Positions 1 to 8,423 of a stretch of 64,000 nucleotides of DNA are shown piece by piece. Under the pieces are notes generated by a model. That model did not search any database, was not told where the DNA came from, and saw only the letters and a program-made list of their open reading frames with translations. Within the stretch, counting starts at the first letter, position 1. Each line of letters starts with the position of its first letter. Made by a program: the position numbers and the translations under genes. The DNA comes from Haloplanus aerogenes (GTDB lineage Archaea; Halobacteriota; Halobacteria; Halobacteriales; Haloferacaceae): assembly GCF_003856835.1 (NCBI RefSeq), contig NZ_CP034145.1, forward strand, positions 2,790,001-2,854,000, written 5' to 3'.

Positions 1-60
1 GGTGGTCGTCCATTCGTGCGATTCCAGATACCGTCGATCCGTGGGTACGTCGAAGCTCAT
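1..60 (-). CDS. gcvH: Glycine cleavage system H protein, N-terminal fragment
   Basis: Only the first 20 codons lie in the window; they read MSFDVPTDRRYLESHEW and so on, the usual opening of haloarchaeal GcvH. GcvH is the lipoylated shuttle that carries the aminomethyl group of glycine between the P, T and L proteins. The ATG shares the bases ATGA with the stop of gcvT, so the two are translationally coupled in one operon running leftwards. The lipoyl-lysine region is outside the window. Confidence 0.85.
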   Translation of the reverse strand, partial: MSFDVPTDRRYLESHEWTTT

Positions 61-1151
61 TTGTCGATGAAGGGGGGAGTTACTACGTTCGCCTGTTTCG
101 GTTCGCCCCGGACCAGCACCCGAACGCGGGTGCCCGGAGGTGCCTGTTCGGTCGAGAGGTAGCCGAGACCGATGGGTTCGCCGAGCGTGGGACTCATCGT
201 CCCGCTCGTGAGATGGCCGAGATGCTCGCCGTCGGCGTCGACCACCTCGTAGCCGTGGCGGGGCACGCCCCGTTGCTGGAGGACGACACCCCTGAACCGC
301 TCGTCGACGCCCTCGCTCTCGACGCGTTCGAGGGCGTCACGCCCCACGAACTCCGTGTCGAGGTCGACCGTCCACCCGACGCCCGCCTCGTAGGGGGTAC
401 GGGGTTCGTCCTCGGGATCGAAGTCCTGCCCGGAGAGGAGAAAGCCCATCTCCAGCCGCAAGGTGTCGCGAGCGCCGAGGCCACAGGGCTGGCAGTCGAA
501 CGCCGACCACACCGTCTCGGCCTCGTCCCACGGGACGAGGAACTCGAAGCCGTCCTCGCCGGTGTACCCCGTCCGCGACGTGAAACACCGCACGCCGGCC
601 ACGTCGAGGAACGCCGCGTCGAAGCGGGCGATATCGCGACTCGCGCCATCGGTCGCCGCCGCGGCGAGATCGGGCGCATCGGGACCCTGCAGCGCCAGCA
701 TGGCCCACTCCTCCGTGGCGTTGTGGACCGTCGCGTCGAGATCCCACTCGTCGCGATACTCGATCCAGCGCGTGTACATTTCGGTGTCGTGCCCCGCGTT
801 CGGGATGAACAGGTACTGCGGGACACCGTCGGCATCGGCGAGCCGAAACACCACCGTGTCATCGAGGATGATCCCCTCGTCGTCGGTGATACACGCGTAC
901 TGGGTATCGCCCGGATCGAGTTCGGCCACGTCGTTGGTGGTCAGTCGCCCCATCAACTCCGCCGCGTCGGGGCCTGATACCCGAATCTCGCCCATATGCG
1001 AGACGTCGAAGAGGCCGGCCGACTCCCGAACGGCCGCGTGTTCGGTCCGGATCGAGTCGAACTCGACCGGCATCTCCCAGCCGCCGAACTCGGTGAACGA
1101 GGCATCCCGGTCGGCGTGGATCGCGTGTAAGGGTGGCTTCCGTAGGCCCAT
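57..1151 (-). CDS. gcvT: Aminomethyltransferase (glycine cleavage T protein)
   Basis: A 364-residue protein that transfers the methylene carbon of glycine from aminomethyl-GcvH to tetrahydrofolate and releases ammonia, in the cytoplasm. The start region (GGWEMPVEF), the DVSHMGEI motif near residue 50, GARDTLRLEMGFLLSG near 230 and the C-terminal barrel (GYLSTEQAPPGT) match the GcvT/YgfZ folate-binding family at normal length. It is followed by gcvH with a 4-nt overlap. The upstream gap to the divergent gene at 1301 holds both promoters. Confidence 0.95.
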   Translation of the reverse strand: MGLRKPPLHAIHADRDASFTEFGGWEMPVEFDSIRTEHAAVRESAGLFDVSHMGEIRVSGPDAAELMGRLTTNDVAELDPGDTQYACITDDEGIILDDTVVFRLADADGVPQYLFIPNAGHDTEMYTRWIEYRDEWDLDATVHNATEEWAMLALQGPDAPDLAAAATDGASRDIARFDAAFLDVAGVRCFTSRTGYTGEDGFEFLVPWDEAETVWSAFDCQPCGLGARDTLRLEMGFLLSGQDFDPEDEPRTPYEAGVGWTVDLDTEFVGRDALERVESEGVDERFRGVVLQQRGVPRHGYEVVDADGEHLGHLTSGTMSPTLGEPIGLGYLSTEQAPPGTRVRVLVRGEPKQANVVTPPFIDK

Positions 1152-1300
1152 ATCCGTATCTCGACGCCTCGTGACCTAATGGTTTTGTCCGTCGCTGAAC
1201 GGATAGTTATTGGATAAACCGTATACTGCAATACAGAATCGAGGGTGCGCGTCCCAACCGAAAAGCGAAAGTCCAGCCCTGCTCGTACGTGCCCGTCTGG

Positions 1301-1942
1301 ATGGTATCCACCCGACGACTTCGACTGCTGTCCCTGTGTCTCGGTCTCGGTGCGCTCGCCGTACTCGGGTGGCAGTATTCGGTGGCCGACCTGCTCGCCT
1401 ACATTCGGGGCGAGAATCGGTGGGTCGTCGTGTTCGGCCTCGGTGTCTTGTATCTCGTGCGCCCACTGCTGCTGTGGCCGCTCAGCGTGTTCTCCGTGTT
1501 CATCGGCTACGTGTTCGGCTTTCCCGTCGGCGTCCCGCTGGTGCTTGGAGGGACGCTGCTCACCTGCCTCCCGCCGTTCCTCGTCGCGACGCACTTCGGC
1601 CACGAATTCGGTCGACTCGCAACCCACGGTTCGGCGCTGGTCGAGACGACCGGCGAACTCCGGGGAATGGTCGCCGCACGCCTCTCGCCTGCCCCTGCCG
1701 ACGCGGTGTCGTACGGGGCCGGCATCGCCGGCGTGCCGCTCCGGAGCTTCGCGCTCGGCACACTCGTCGGTGAACTGCCGTGGGCGCTGTTTTACGTGCT
1801 TCTCGGTCGCTCCCTTCGCACCTTCTCGGCGGCAGGGATCGAACAGATCGACCTCCGTCTGCTCCTCCTCGCCGCGCTCGTCTCCGTCCTCCTCGTCGCA
1901 CGGCCGCTCTACGAATACCTCCGGGACCGACTCCGATTCTAA
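1301..1942 (+). CDS. TVP38/TMEM64 (DedA-like) membrane protein
   Basis: A 213-residue integral membrane protein of the TVP38/SNARE-associated family. It has a hydrophobic N-terminus, then the family core GYVFGFPVGVPLV followed by a proline-rich turn (TCLPP), an amphipathic middle section and two more membrane segments. The substrate is unknown; DedA/VTT relatives act as lipid scramblases or in membrane homeostasis. I chose the ATG at 1301 over the one at 1289 because it begins a natural MVSTRRLRLL start. Its stop overlaps by 4 nt the stop of the convergent flippase gene. A paralogue lies at 42483-43109. Confidence 0.8.
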   Translation: MVSTRRLRLLSLCLGLGALAVLGWQYSVADLLAYIRGENRWVVVFGLGVLYLVRPLLLWPLSVFSVFIGYVFGFPVGVPLVLGGTLLTCLPPFLVATHFGHEFGRLATHGSALVETTGELRGMVAARLSPAPADAVSYGAGIAGVPLRSFALGTLVGELPWALFYVLLGRSLRTFSAAGIEQIDLRLLLLAALVSVLLVARPLYEYLRDRLRF

Positions 1943-2922
1943 CCGTCGACAGGCGTGGAGTTGCGTCGATTGCGGAGGAACCGGTAGAGGACGAACACCG
2001 CCGTTCCAAGAAGGGCACCGAACCAGAGCGTGCCGACGCGGATGACGAGCGTGGAACTGACGGCGACCGTCCGCGAGTAGCCGAGGACGACGAGCAACCC
2101 GACCATCGTCGCTTCGGCGGCGGCCAGGCCGCCGGGAAGCAGGCTCGCAGCGCCGACCACGGAGCCGAGGCCGAACACGAACAGCGCGAGGAGGAGCGAA
2201 GAATCGACGACGAACCCGTTCAGGACGATCCACAGCGCGACCCCTTCGAGCCCCCACGCGACGACGCTGATGCCCATCGAGACGACGAGCGGTCGGAGCC
2301 GGAAGAGCGTGTACGTATTGTCGTAGAACTCCCGTACGTCGTCGGCGTATCCGCCGATCACCGGAATCGTCTCGAGGCCGTCGAGCAGTCGCAGACAGAG
2401 GGTGCGCCACTGGATGAGCATCAGCCCGCCGAAAAACAGTGCCGCGACGACTACCAGCGTCGTCGACGACTGCTGATAGACGACGAGACCGAGGCCGGCG
2501 AACGCCATCAGCGCGAGCAGGTCGGTGACACGCTCCGCGCCGACGACCGACGCCGTTCGATTCACGGCGACATCGTGGAGGTCCCGGAGGAACCACGCCT
2601 TCCAGACTTCGCCGGCCTTGCCCGGGGTGACGACCATCATGAGGCCGCTCACGAACACCAACAGACTCGATCTGAGGGGCACGTCGATGCCGAGTTCGTG
2701 CAGGTAGAACTCCCACTTCAAAAATCGGACGCCGTAACTGACGGCGACGAGTCCGAACACGGCGCCGATTCGCCACCACTCGAGGAGCGTGAGCGCATCG
2801 ACCACCGCATCGGCGTCCCCAAAGAGGAAGAGACCGAAGAACACGACGACGGTCAACAGCGCTGTGACCCAGAGACCGTGTGTTCGAACCGCGCGTCGCA
2901 CACGGGGGAGAACGCCGCTCAT
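1939..2922 (-). CDS. Flippase-like membrane protein (LPG_synthase_TM / UPF0104 family)
   Basis: A 327-residue protein with about eight membrane segments. It carries the family hallmarks TPGKAGEVWKAWFLR (near residue 80) and SLLPGGLAAAEATMVG near the C-terminal end. Family members flip or transfer lipid-linked groups; the archaeal function is unproven. The start is fixed by an ATGA overlap with the stop of the PHP gene, making it the last gene of a three-gene operon (UbiA, PHP, flippase). In this context I infer transport of a lipid-phosphate sugar across the membrane. Confidence 0.8.
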   Translation of the reverse strand: MSGVLPRVRRAVRTHGLWVTALLTVVVFFGLFLFGDADAVVDALTLLEWWRIGAVFGLVAVSYGVRFLKWEFYLHELGIDVPLRSSLLVFVSGLMMVVTPGKAGEVWKAWFLRDLHDVAVNRTASVVGAERVTDLLALMAFAGLGLVVYQQSSTTLVVVAALFFGGLMLIQWRTLCLRLLDGLETIPVIGGYADDVREFYDNTYTLFRLRPLVVSMGISVVAWGLEGVALWIVLNGFVVDSSLLLALFVFGLGSVVGAASLLPGGLAAAEATMVGLLVVLGYSRTVAVSSTLVIRVGTLWFGALLGTAVFVLYRFLRNRRNSTPVDG

Positions 2923-3557
2923 CGCTGCAGGAGAGCGAGGGCGTCGTTGAGTTTCGTGGCGACGTGCCCCGACAGGTACCCTCCACGGCCGCCAGTCTCG
3001 GTCGTGCCTGCGAGAATCGCGTCGAGAACGGGCCCCCCACACTCCGTGTAGGCGCGCCCGATCTCCATCGGGAAGTGGGCGTCGCTGCCGCCTGTGATCG
3101 CGAGGTCGTGTTCGGCTGCGAACGAGCGGGCCGCCCGGTTGTAGCGCGAAAAGACGCACCGCGAGTTCGTCACTTCGACACCGTCGACCGCGGCGGCAAT
3201 CCGATCGAGATCCTCGGCGTAGTATTCACGGAGCCTGTCGAAGGGGTGTGAGAGGACGGCCACGCCACCCTGCTCGTGAACGTGATCGACGACCGTGAGT
3301 GGATCCGCTTTCGGCGGCACCTCGTCGACACCGAGGGCGAGCAGGTGCCCCTGCGAAGTCGTCACCTCGACCCCCGGAACGACGGTGAGGGAGTCGGGTG
3401 CGAGCCTCGCCACCGCGGCGTAGCCGTCGAGCGTGTCGTGATCGGTGATGGCGATACCGTCCAGACCGGCGGCGACCGCGGCGTCGACGATCCCGGAAGG
3501 CGTCGCGCGCGAACACGGCGACGCGTCGGTGTGGACTTGCAAATCGAAGCGGCTCAT
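2919..3557 (-). CDS. PHP-domain phosphoesterase
   Basis: A 212-residue PHP metallo-phosphoesterase. Visible motifs are DLQVHTDAS at residue 5, ITDHDTLDGY, VPGVEVTT with a following GH, LSHPFD, and GSDAHF near residue 160. The usual first motif is HxH; here the first histidine is glutamine (QVH), so one metal ligand is altered while the rest are present. Both ends overlap neighbours by ATGA (UbiA upstream, flippase downstream), so it is translated as part of that operon. The substrate is unknown. Removal of the 5-phosphate from a lipid-linked phosphoribose would fit the operon, but that is inference. Confidence 0.85.
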   Translation of the reverse strand: MSRFDLQVHTDASPCSRATPSGIVDAAVAAGLDGIAITDHDTLDGYAAVARLAPDSLTVVPGVEVTTSQGHLLALGVDEVPPKADPLTVVDHVHEQGGVAVLSHPFDRLREYYAEDLDRIAAAVDGVEVTNSRCVFSRYNRAARSFAAEHDLAITGGSDAHFPMEIGRAYTECGGPVLDAILAGTTETGGRGGYLSGHVATKLNDALALLQR

Positions 3558-4462
3558 CGAATCACCTGCACGACGAGAGCCGGGACGTTGTACAGCACAC
3601 CGGCGGCGGTGAGTCCCCACAAAAAGAGATTCAGGATCGACGGGCGGTCGGTCAGCAGATACTCGGGTCGGCCGGCGATGTCGGTCGTGTAGACGAGGTG
3701 GTGGTACCGAAAGGCGCCGAAGAAGGCGAACGGGAGCGTCAGCATCATCGTATGACTGGTTCGTGAGAAGGAGTACAGCGAGTACGCCATTAACAGCGTT
3801 GCCATCGTCATCACGAGGAGTTGATCGAGGTTTCCCTCCGAATACGCGTCGAGCACCACCCGAGTGTCACGGGGATCGGTGGCGAGTTCCAGTTCGCTCC
3901 GGCGCTTGCCGAGGGCGAGCACCAGCGCGAGGAGGAAGGTGCTGACGATCAACCACGGACTCAAGAACACGCCGATGGCGACGACACCGGCGACTGCGCG
4001 GAGCACGAACCCGATGGCGACGACGAGAATATCGACGAAGACGACGTGTTTGAGATAGAGCGAGTAGAGCGCATTCTGGGCGAGATAGACGCCCAAGACG
4101 GCGAGAAACAGGGGGCCAAGACTGTAGGCAGCGACGAGACCCGCGACGACGAGTGAGCCGCCGAAAGCGACGGCAATCGGGACGGATACCTGTCCGCTGG
4201 CGATGGGGCGGTGTCGTTTCTCCGGGTGGTTTCGATCCTCCTCCAGGTCGCTAACGTCGTTGAAGATGTAGGCCGCGCCGGCTATCGCGGTGAACGCCGC
4301 CACGCCGACGAGGAGTTCGATCCACGCGCCGAGATTCAAGAGGTTCTTCGAGAAGACGATTCCCAGAACCATCACGCCCTGTTTGTACCACTGCCACGGA
4401 CGGAGTGCCCGGCACAATCCAGTGACCGTGGCGACTGGATTGGTCGCGGAAAGTTCCGTCAT
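3554..4462 (-). CDS. UbiA-superfamily transferase resembling decaprenyl-phosphate phosphoribosyltransferase
   Basis: A 302-residue polytopic membrane enzyme. The first Asp-rich motif reads NDVSDLEEDRNHPEKRHRP (near residue 67), very close to the NDVRDVEADR.HPTKRFRP motif of mycobacterial DPPR synthase, with a second motif GKRRSELEL and the FGAFRYHHLVY segment typical of that branch. Those enzymes move phosphoribose from PRPP to polyprenyl phosphate, unlike menaquinone or heme O UbiA proteins. It heads an operon with PHP and flippase-like genes. A TATA element lies at 4490-4497. The DPPR-like branch is clear from sequence; the exact product is inferred. Confidence 0.85.
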   Translation of the reverse strand: MTELSATNPVATVTGLCRALRPWQWYKQGVMVLGIVFSKNLLNLGAWIELLVGVAAFTAIAGAAYIFNDVSDLEEDRNHPEKRHRPIASGQVSVPIAVAFGGSLVVAGLVAAYSLGPLFLAVLGVYLAQNALYSLYLKHVVFVDILVVAIGFVLRAVAGVVAIGVFLSPWLIVSTFLLALVLALGKRRSELELATDPRDTRVVLDAYSEGNLDQLLVMTMATLLMAYSLYSFSRTSHTMMLTLPFAFFGAFRYHHLVYTTDIAGRPEYLLTDRPSILNLFLWGLTAAGVLYNVPALVVQVIR

Positions 4463-4487
4463 TCGGTTGTTCGGATTTCCGACAGCG

Positions 4488-4498
4488 GATATATAAAT
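4488..4498 (-). promoter_or_regulatory. TATA box of the UbiA-PHP-flippase operon
   Basis: On the minus strand the stretch reads ATATTTATATA, about 28-31 nt upstream of the UbiA start codon at 4462, in an otherwise GC-rich region. This spacing fits an archaeal box A with a leader of only a few bases. Confidence 0.6.
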
Positions 4499-4517
4499 AT
4501 TCGGTCACGGCGTCAGG

Positions 4518-4940
4518 TTAATCCGCTCCGGCGAGATACTGGTCACGGGTTCGGCCATCGGAGTATAGATCCGCAAGGACGTGCGTGTACACCGACGCGA
4601 GCGTACAGATCGCCCAGTAGCGGCTCACGGGGTAGAGGAAGGCAACGAGTGCGCCGCCGAGGAGGAGGTGACTCAGAAGCCGCTGATCGCGCCAGACATC
4701 GCCGTGGTCGAATATCGACGCCTGATCGGCGAAGATCCGTGACGGGTCGCGGAGACACCGCCGGAGGCTGGTCCAGTCGCCACGGTTCAGGCGAGCGATT
4801 ACGAAGTGATCGAAGTCGATTCCGACGCCGAGGGCGACGAAGTACACCCACAGGAGGATCCGAGAGTGCTGGGCGGGGGCAGCGGCGGCGACGGGGATGC
4901 CGAGGACGGCGGCGAGGAGTGCGTGGTTTCGAGAGTACAT
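4518..4940 (-). CDS. Membrane-bound metal-dependent hydrolase (YdjM/DUF457-like)
   Basis: A 140-residue membrane protein with conserved polar residues inside hydrophobic segments: IDFDHFVIARL (residues about 40-50), SHLLLGG and YTHVLADLYSDG near the C-terminus. This Asp/His pattern is typical of the small archaeal YdjM-like metal-dependent membrane hydrolases of unknown substrate. It is transcribed in the same direction as the UbiA operon, 55 nt upstream, but that operon has its own TATA box. A phosphatase-like role in the lipid-sugar locus is possible but not shown. Confidence 0.7.
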   Translation of the reverse strand: MYSRNHALLAAVLGIPVAAAAPAQHSRILLWVYFVALGVGIDFDHFVIARLNRGDWTSLRRCLRDPSRIFADQASIFDHGDVWRDQRLLSHLLLGGALVAFLYPVSRYWAICTLASVYTHVLADLYSDGRTRDQYLAGAD

Positions 4941-4988
4941 CGTAGATCAGTCTCGACTAGCGGTGACAGCGGGAGATGGAGAGAGGAA

Positions 4989-4996
4989 CAATAAAG
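4989..4996 (+). promoter_or_regulatory. TATA-like box of the epimerase-glycosyltransferase operon
   Basis: CAATAAAG stands about 29 nt upstream of the epimerase start codon at 5022, the right distance for a nearly leaderless transcript. Confidence 0.45.
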
Positions 4997-5021
4997 ACAC
5001 TGCGTTAGTCAGTCCGACACA

Positions 5022-6113
5022 ATGAGTGAGTCGGATCAAGAGACGTCTCCGGTATCTCACTACGACTCGGTGGTAGTGACGGGCGGAACGGGGTTCCTCG
5101 GCCTGCACACGTGTCAGCACTTCGCAGAGCGGGGATATGACGTGACGGCGCTGGATCTGAAACCGTTCGACGCGGCGGACGACACGGCAGGTATCGACTT
5201 CGTCGAAGCGGACGTTCGCGACGAAGACGCCGTCGTCGAAGCGTTCGAACGGGCGAACGCCGACGTGGTCGTCCACACGGCGGCAGCCCTGCCCCTCTGG
5301 GACGACGCCAAGATTCGCGATGTGACGATCGGCGGGACGCGCTCCGTCCTGTGGGCCGCGAAGGAACTCGACATCGACCGCGTCGTCTACGTCTCCTCGA
5401 CCGCGGTCTACGGAACCCACGACACGCATCCGATCACCGAGGAGTCGCCGCTGGACGGCGTCGGGCCGTACGGCGAGGCGAAGATCGAGGCCGAAAACGT
5501 CTGCAGGGACTTCCGTCGAATGGGAATGTGCGTCCCCATCGTCAGGCCAAAGACGTTCATCGGCCCACAGCGCCTCGGCGTCTTTCAGGTGCTCTTCGAC
5601 TGGGTGGAAGACGGTGCGAACGTTCCCCTCGTCGGCTGGGGGAACAACCGGTACCAACTCCTCCACGTCAAGGATCTGGTGCGGGCGATCGAACTCCTGT
5701 TCAGCCGCGACGAAGGTGAGGTGAACGACACGTTCAACGTCGGTGCGACGGAGTACGAGACGATGAAAGAGGACTTCCAGGCGTTGCTCGACGAAGCGGG
5801 AACGGGGAAACGCGTCGTCGGGACCCCCGCGCCGCTGACCGTCCTCGCGCTTCGAGTCCTGAACGAACTCGATCTCTCGCCCCTCTACCCGTGGGTGTAC
5901 GAGACGGCCCACGAGGACTCCTACGTCTCCGTCGAGAAACTCCGTGGACTCGGCTGGGACCCCGAATACTCGAACGAGGAGGCCCTGATCGACACCTACC
6001 ACTGGTACCTCGAAAATTACGAGCCGACACAGGAGCAGACGGGCAAGGACCACCGCGTCGCGTGGGACCAGGGTGCGCTCACACTCGTGAAGTACGCTTT
6101 CAAGCAGTTCTAG
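5022..6113 (+). CDS. NAD-dependent epimerase/dehydratase (extended SDR)
   Basis: A 363-residue extended short-chain dehydrogenase. The Rossmann motif TGGTGFLG is at about residues 19-26, the SST active-site serine segment and the YGEAK catalytic Tyr/Lys are near residues 127 and 152, and WGNNRYQLLHVKDLVRAI is the usual sugar-nucleotide epimerase stretch. The substrate is probably a sugar nucleotide or lipid-linked sugar. The next gene begins directly after the stop codon with no gap, so the epimerase probably acts with that GT39-type glycosyltransferase. Confidence 0.85.
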   Translation: MSESDQETSPVSHYDSVVVTGGTGFLGLHTCQHFAERGYDVTALDLKPFDAADDTAGIDFVEADVRDEDAVVEAFERANADVVVHTAAALPLWDDAKIRDVTIGGTRSVLWAAKELDIDRVVYVSSTAVYGTHDTHPITEESPLDGVGPYGEAKIEAENVCRDFRRMGMCVPIVRPKTFIGPQRLGVFQVLFDWVEDGANVPLVGWGNNRYQLLHVKDLVRAIELLFSRDEGEVNDTFNVGATEYETMKEDFQALLDEAGTGKRVVGTPAPLTVLALRVLNELDLSPLYPWVYETAHEDSYVSVEKLRGLGWDPEYSNEEALIDTYHWYLENYEPTQEQTGKDHRVAWDQGALTLVKYAFKQF

Positions 6114-7583
6114 ATGGATATCGACCGCAGAGAGGCGACCGTCGTCGGTTCCCTCATCTCGCTCGGTGCGGCGTTGCGAGTCTTCCGGATCGGGACCGAG
6201 AGTCTGTGGCTCGACGAAGCCGCGTCGGTCAGCTACGTCACGACGATGAGCGTCCGCGAACTCGTCGTCAGAATCCCGTGGACGGACAACAGCCCACCGC
6301 TGTACTACCTGTTGCTCGACGCGTGGACGGAGCTGTTCGGCGTTTCGGAAGCCAGCGTCCGACTGCTGTCCGCCGTCTTCGGAATCCTCTCGATTCCCCT
6401 GCTGTACCTCATCGGAAAGCGGCTGTTCGGCGAGCGCGTCGGGCTACTGAGCGCCGGGATACTCGCGCTCTCACCCTTCCAGCTCTGGTACGCACAGGAA
6501 GCGCGAGCATACAGTTTGCTGTTGCTCCTCTCGCTGCTGTCCTACTACTACTTCCTCCGGGTGGATGGCGACGGAACCGCAGCCGACACGGTCGGATACG
6601 TGGTGTTCTCGGTCTTGCTCGGCTACACGCACGTGTTCGGATTCTTCGTCATTCTCGCGCAGTCGCTCTACGTCCTGCTCAGATACGTCCCCGCAACCGA
6701 GGGGCTCGTCGGGGAGGAAGTCGTGGCGTGGATCAAACATCAGTCGCTGATCGGCCTCCTGCTCTCCCCCTACGTGGTCGTGTTGCTGGTTAGAATCGTC
6801 GCCGAGCAGGGGGACGTGTGGGTGTCGATGCCCACCCTCAGGAGTATCGTCGCCGCGCCAGTCGTCTACTTCGGGACGACGGGCAGCGTCCGCCGGAGCA
6901 TCCCGATCAACCTCCTGATACTGGCCGTTCTGGGGGGACTGACGCTGCTGTCGCTGACGCCGCTTCTCCGGCAGTTGCGAGCAGGCGAGTGGCCATCGCC
7001 CGACACCGAGAGCGGGTACGCCACGCTCAACGCACTGCTGTGGTTTCTCGTGCCGATCGTCGTGCCGATCGTGCTGTCGGTCCTGCTCACCCCGATATAT
7101 CTTATCCGGTATACGATTCCCGCGTCGGCGGGCCTGTATCTCCTCGTGGCGAAGGGGATCGAGACGATTCCGCGGCGCAACGTGCGACTGGTCGCGGCCG
7201 GACTGATCGTGCTGACGCTCGTCCAGCCACTCCCGATCCTGTACGCCGACGACCAGAAAGAGCAGTGGCGGGAAGCGGCACACGCGATCGAGTCGAACGC
7301 CGACGAGGGGGATCTGATCGTGATCAGCGCGACGTACGTGCAGACGCCGTTCGAGTACTACTACGAAGGGAAGCTGGCGGTGGTGCCGGTCGAGGAGGAC
7401 GTGTCGGCGACGGCCCTCCGGTCGAACACACGGGGTCACGACACCGTCTGGTTGATCACGTCACACGTAAAAGACCACGAGCGGGAGCGACTGAGGGACC
7501 TGCTCGACGACGACTACGTCCGCGTGGACGAGATTCAACTGAATCGGATCAGGATACAGAAATTCAGCACTGCGTCGGCATAG
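6114..7583 (+). CDS. GT39/ArnT-like membrane glycosyltransferase
   Basis: A 489-residue GT-C fold protein with about ten membrane segments. The first extracytoplasmic loop carries LWLDEAASVSYV (residues about 29-40) with the catalytic-type acidic residue, followed by TDNSPPLYYLLLDAW and RLLSAVFG, as in dolichyl-phosphate-sugar transferases. Such enzymes use a polyprenyl-phosphate sugar on the outer face of the membrane to modify proteins or lipids. The start codon abuts the stop of the epimerase gene (TAGATG). It ends 27 nt before the convergent wtpB. Confidence 0.85.
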   Translation: MDIDRREATVVGSLISLGAALRVFRIGTESLWLDEAASVSYVTTMSVRELVVRIPWTDNSPPLYYLLLDAWTELFGVSEASVRLLSAVFGILSIPLLYLIGKRLFGERVGLLSAGILALSPFQLWYAQEARAYSLLLLLSLLSYYYFLRVDGDGTAADTVGYVVFSVLLGYTHVFGFFVILAQSLYVLLRYVPATEGLVGEEVVAWIKHQSLIGLLLSPYVVVLLVRIVAEQGDVWVSMPTLRSIVAAPVVYFGTTGSVRRSIPINLLILAVLGGLTLLSLTPLLRQLRAGEWPSPDTESGYATLNALLWFLVPIVVPIVLSVLLTPIYLIRYTIPASAGLYLLVAKGIETIPRRNVRLVAAGLIVLTLVQPLPILYADDQKEQWREAAHAIESNADEGDLIVISATYVQTPFEYYYEGKLAVVPVEEDVSATALRSNTRGHDTVWLITSHVKDHERERLRDLLDDDYVRVDEIQLNRIRIQKFSTASA

Positions 7584-7610
7584 CGCGGGCACGAACGGCC
7601 GAGCGTGTGG

Positions 7611-8423
7611 TTACTGCCACGGGTTCGACGCGACGGTGTGGAGGATGGCCAGCGCCAGCACCGAGACGGCGACGAGGACGATGGCGACCGGATACGCGGC
7701 GTCGAGGCCGAGCGAGACGAACGACACCCAGATCTGGACGGGCATCGTCCGGGGGTAGTACGCGAGCATCATCGTCGCGCCGAACTCGCCCATCGCGCGA
7801 GCGAACGCGAGCGTCACGCCCGCGAGGATGCCCGGCCCGGCCAGCGGGAGCGTGACGCGCCGGACGGTCGTCAGTCGGTCCATCCCGAGGACGCGCGAGG
7901 CGTGTTCGAGCGACCGGTCGACGCCCTCGAACGCCGCCTTCGCCGTCACGACGACGAACGGCGACGCGACGAACGTCTGGGCGAGCACCACGCCCGCGAG
8001 CGACCGCGTGAGCGGGAGGCCCGCCGCGGCCGCCGCGTCACCGAGGAGCGTGTTCGGTCCGACCACTGTGAGGAGGACGACCCCACCCACCGTCGGCGGC
8101 AACACGAGGGGAAGCACCACGGCCGCGAGGACCGCATCCGTCCACCGCGTGTCGGCGCGGGCCAGCCAATACGCGAGCGGCAGGCCGAAGACGGTGCCGA
8201 CGAGGGTGCTGAGCGTCGCGGAGAGCACGGACGTAGTCACCGCGTTCACGACTGTCGGCTCGGTCAGACTGGCGGCGACCGCACCCGGTGGCGCCGAGAG
8301 GAACAGCGACGCCAGCGGCGCGAGATAGTAGCACAACAGCAGGCCGCCGAGGGCGAGCGTGACGGTGAGCCAGTCGAGACGGAGCGAGAGCCGTCGGCGC
8401 ATCGATTGGGCCGACATCGTCAC
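7611..8423 (-). CDS. wtpB: Molybdate/tungstate ABC transporter permease
   Basis: A 270-residue permease with six membrane segments and a clear EAA loop (SRVLGMDRLTTVRRVTLPLAGPGI near residue 170). It belongs to the ModB/WtpB/CysT branch. The GTG start at 8423 overlaps the stop of the binding-protein gene as GTGA; an in-frame ATG at 8417 is an alternative. No ATPase gene follows: downstream is the end of a convergent glycosyltransferase gene, so the ATP-binding subunit must be encoded elsewhere. Molybdate or tungstate specificity rests on the binding protein and the adjacent Tfx regulator. Confidence 0.85.
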   Translation of the reverse strand: MTMSAQSMRRRLSLRLDWLTVTLALGGLLLCYYLAPLASLFLSAPPGAVAASLTEPTVVNAVTTSVLSATLSTLVGTVFGLPLAYWLARADTRWTDAVLAAVVLPLVLPPTVGGVVLLTVVGPNTLLGDAAAAAGLPLTRSLAGVVLAQTFVASPFVVVTAKAAFEGVDRSLEHASRVLGMDRLTTVRRVTLPLAGPGILAGVTLAFARAMGEFGATMMLAYYPRTMPVQIWVSFVSLGLDAAYPVAIVLVAVSVLALAILHTVASNPWQ

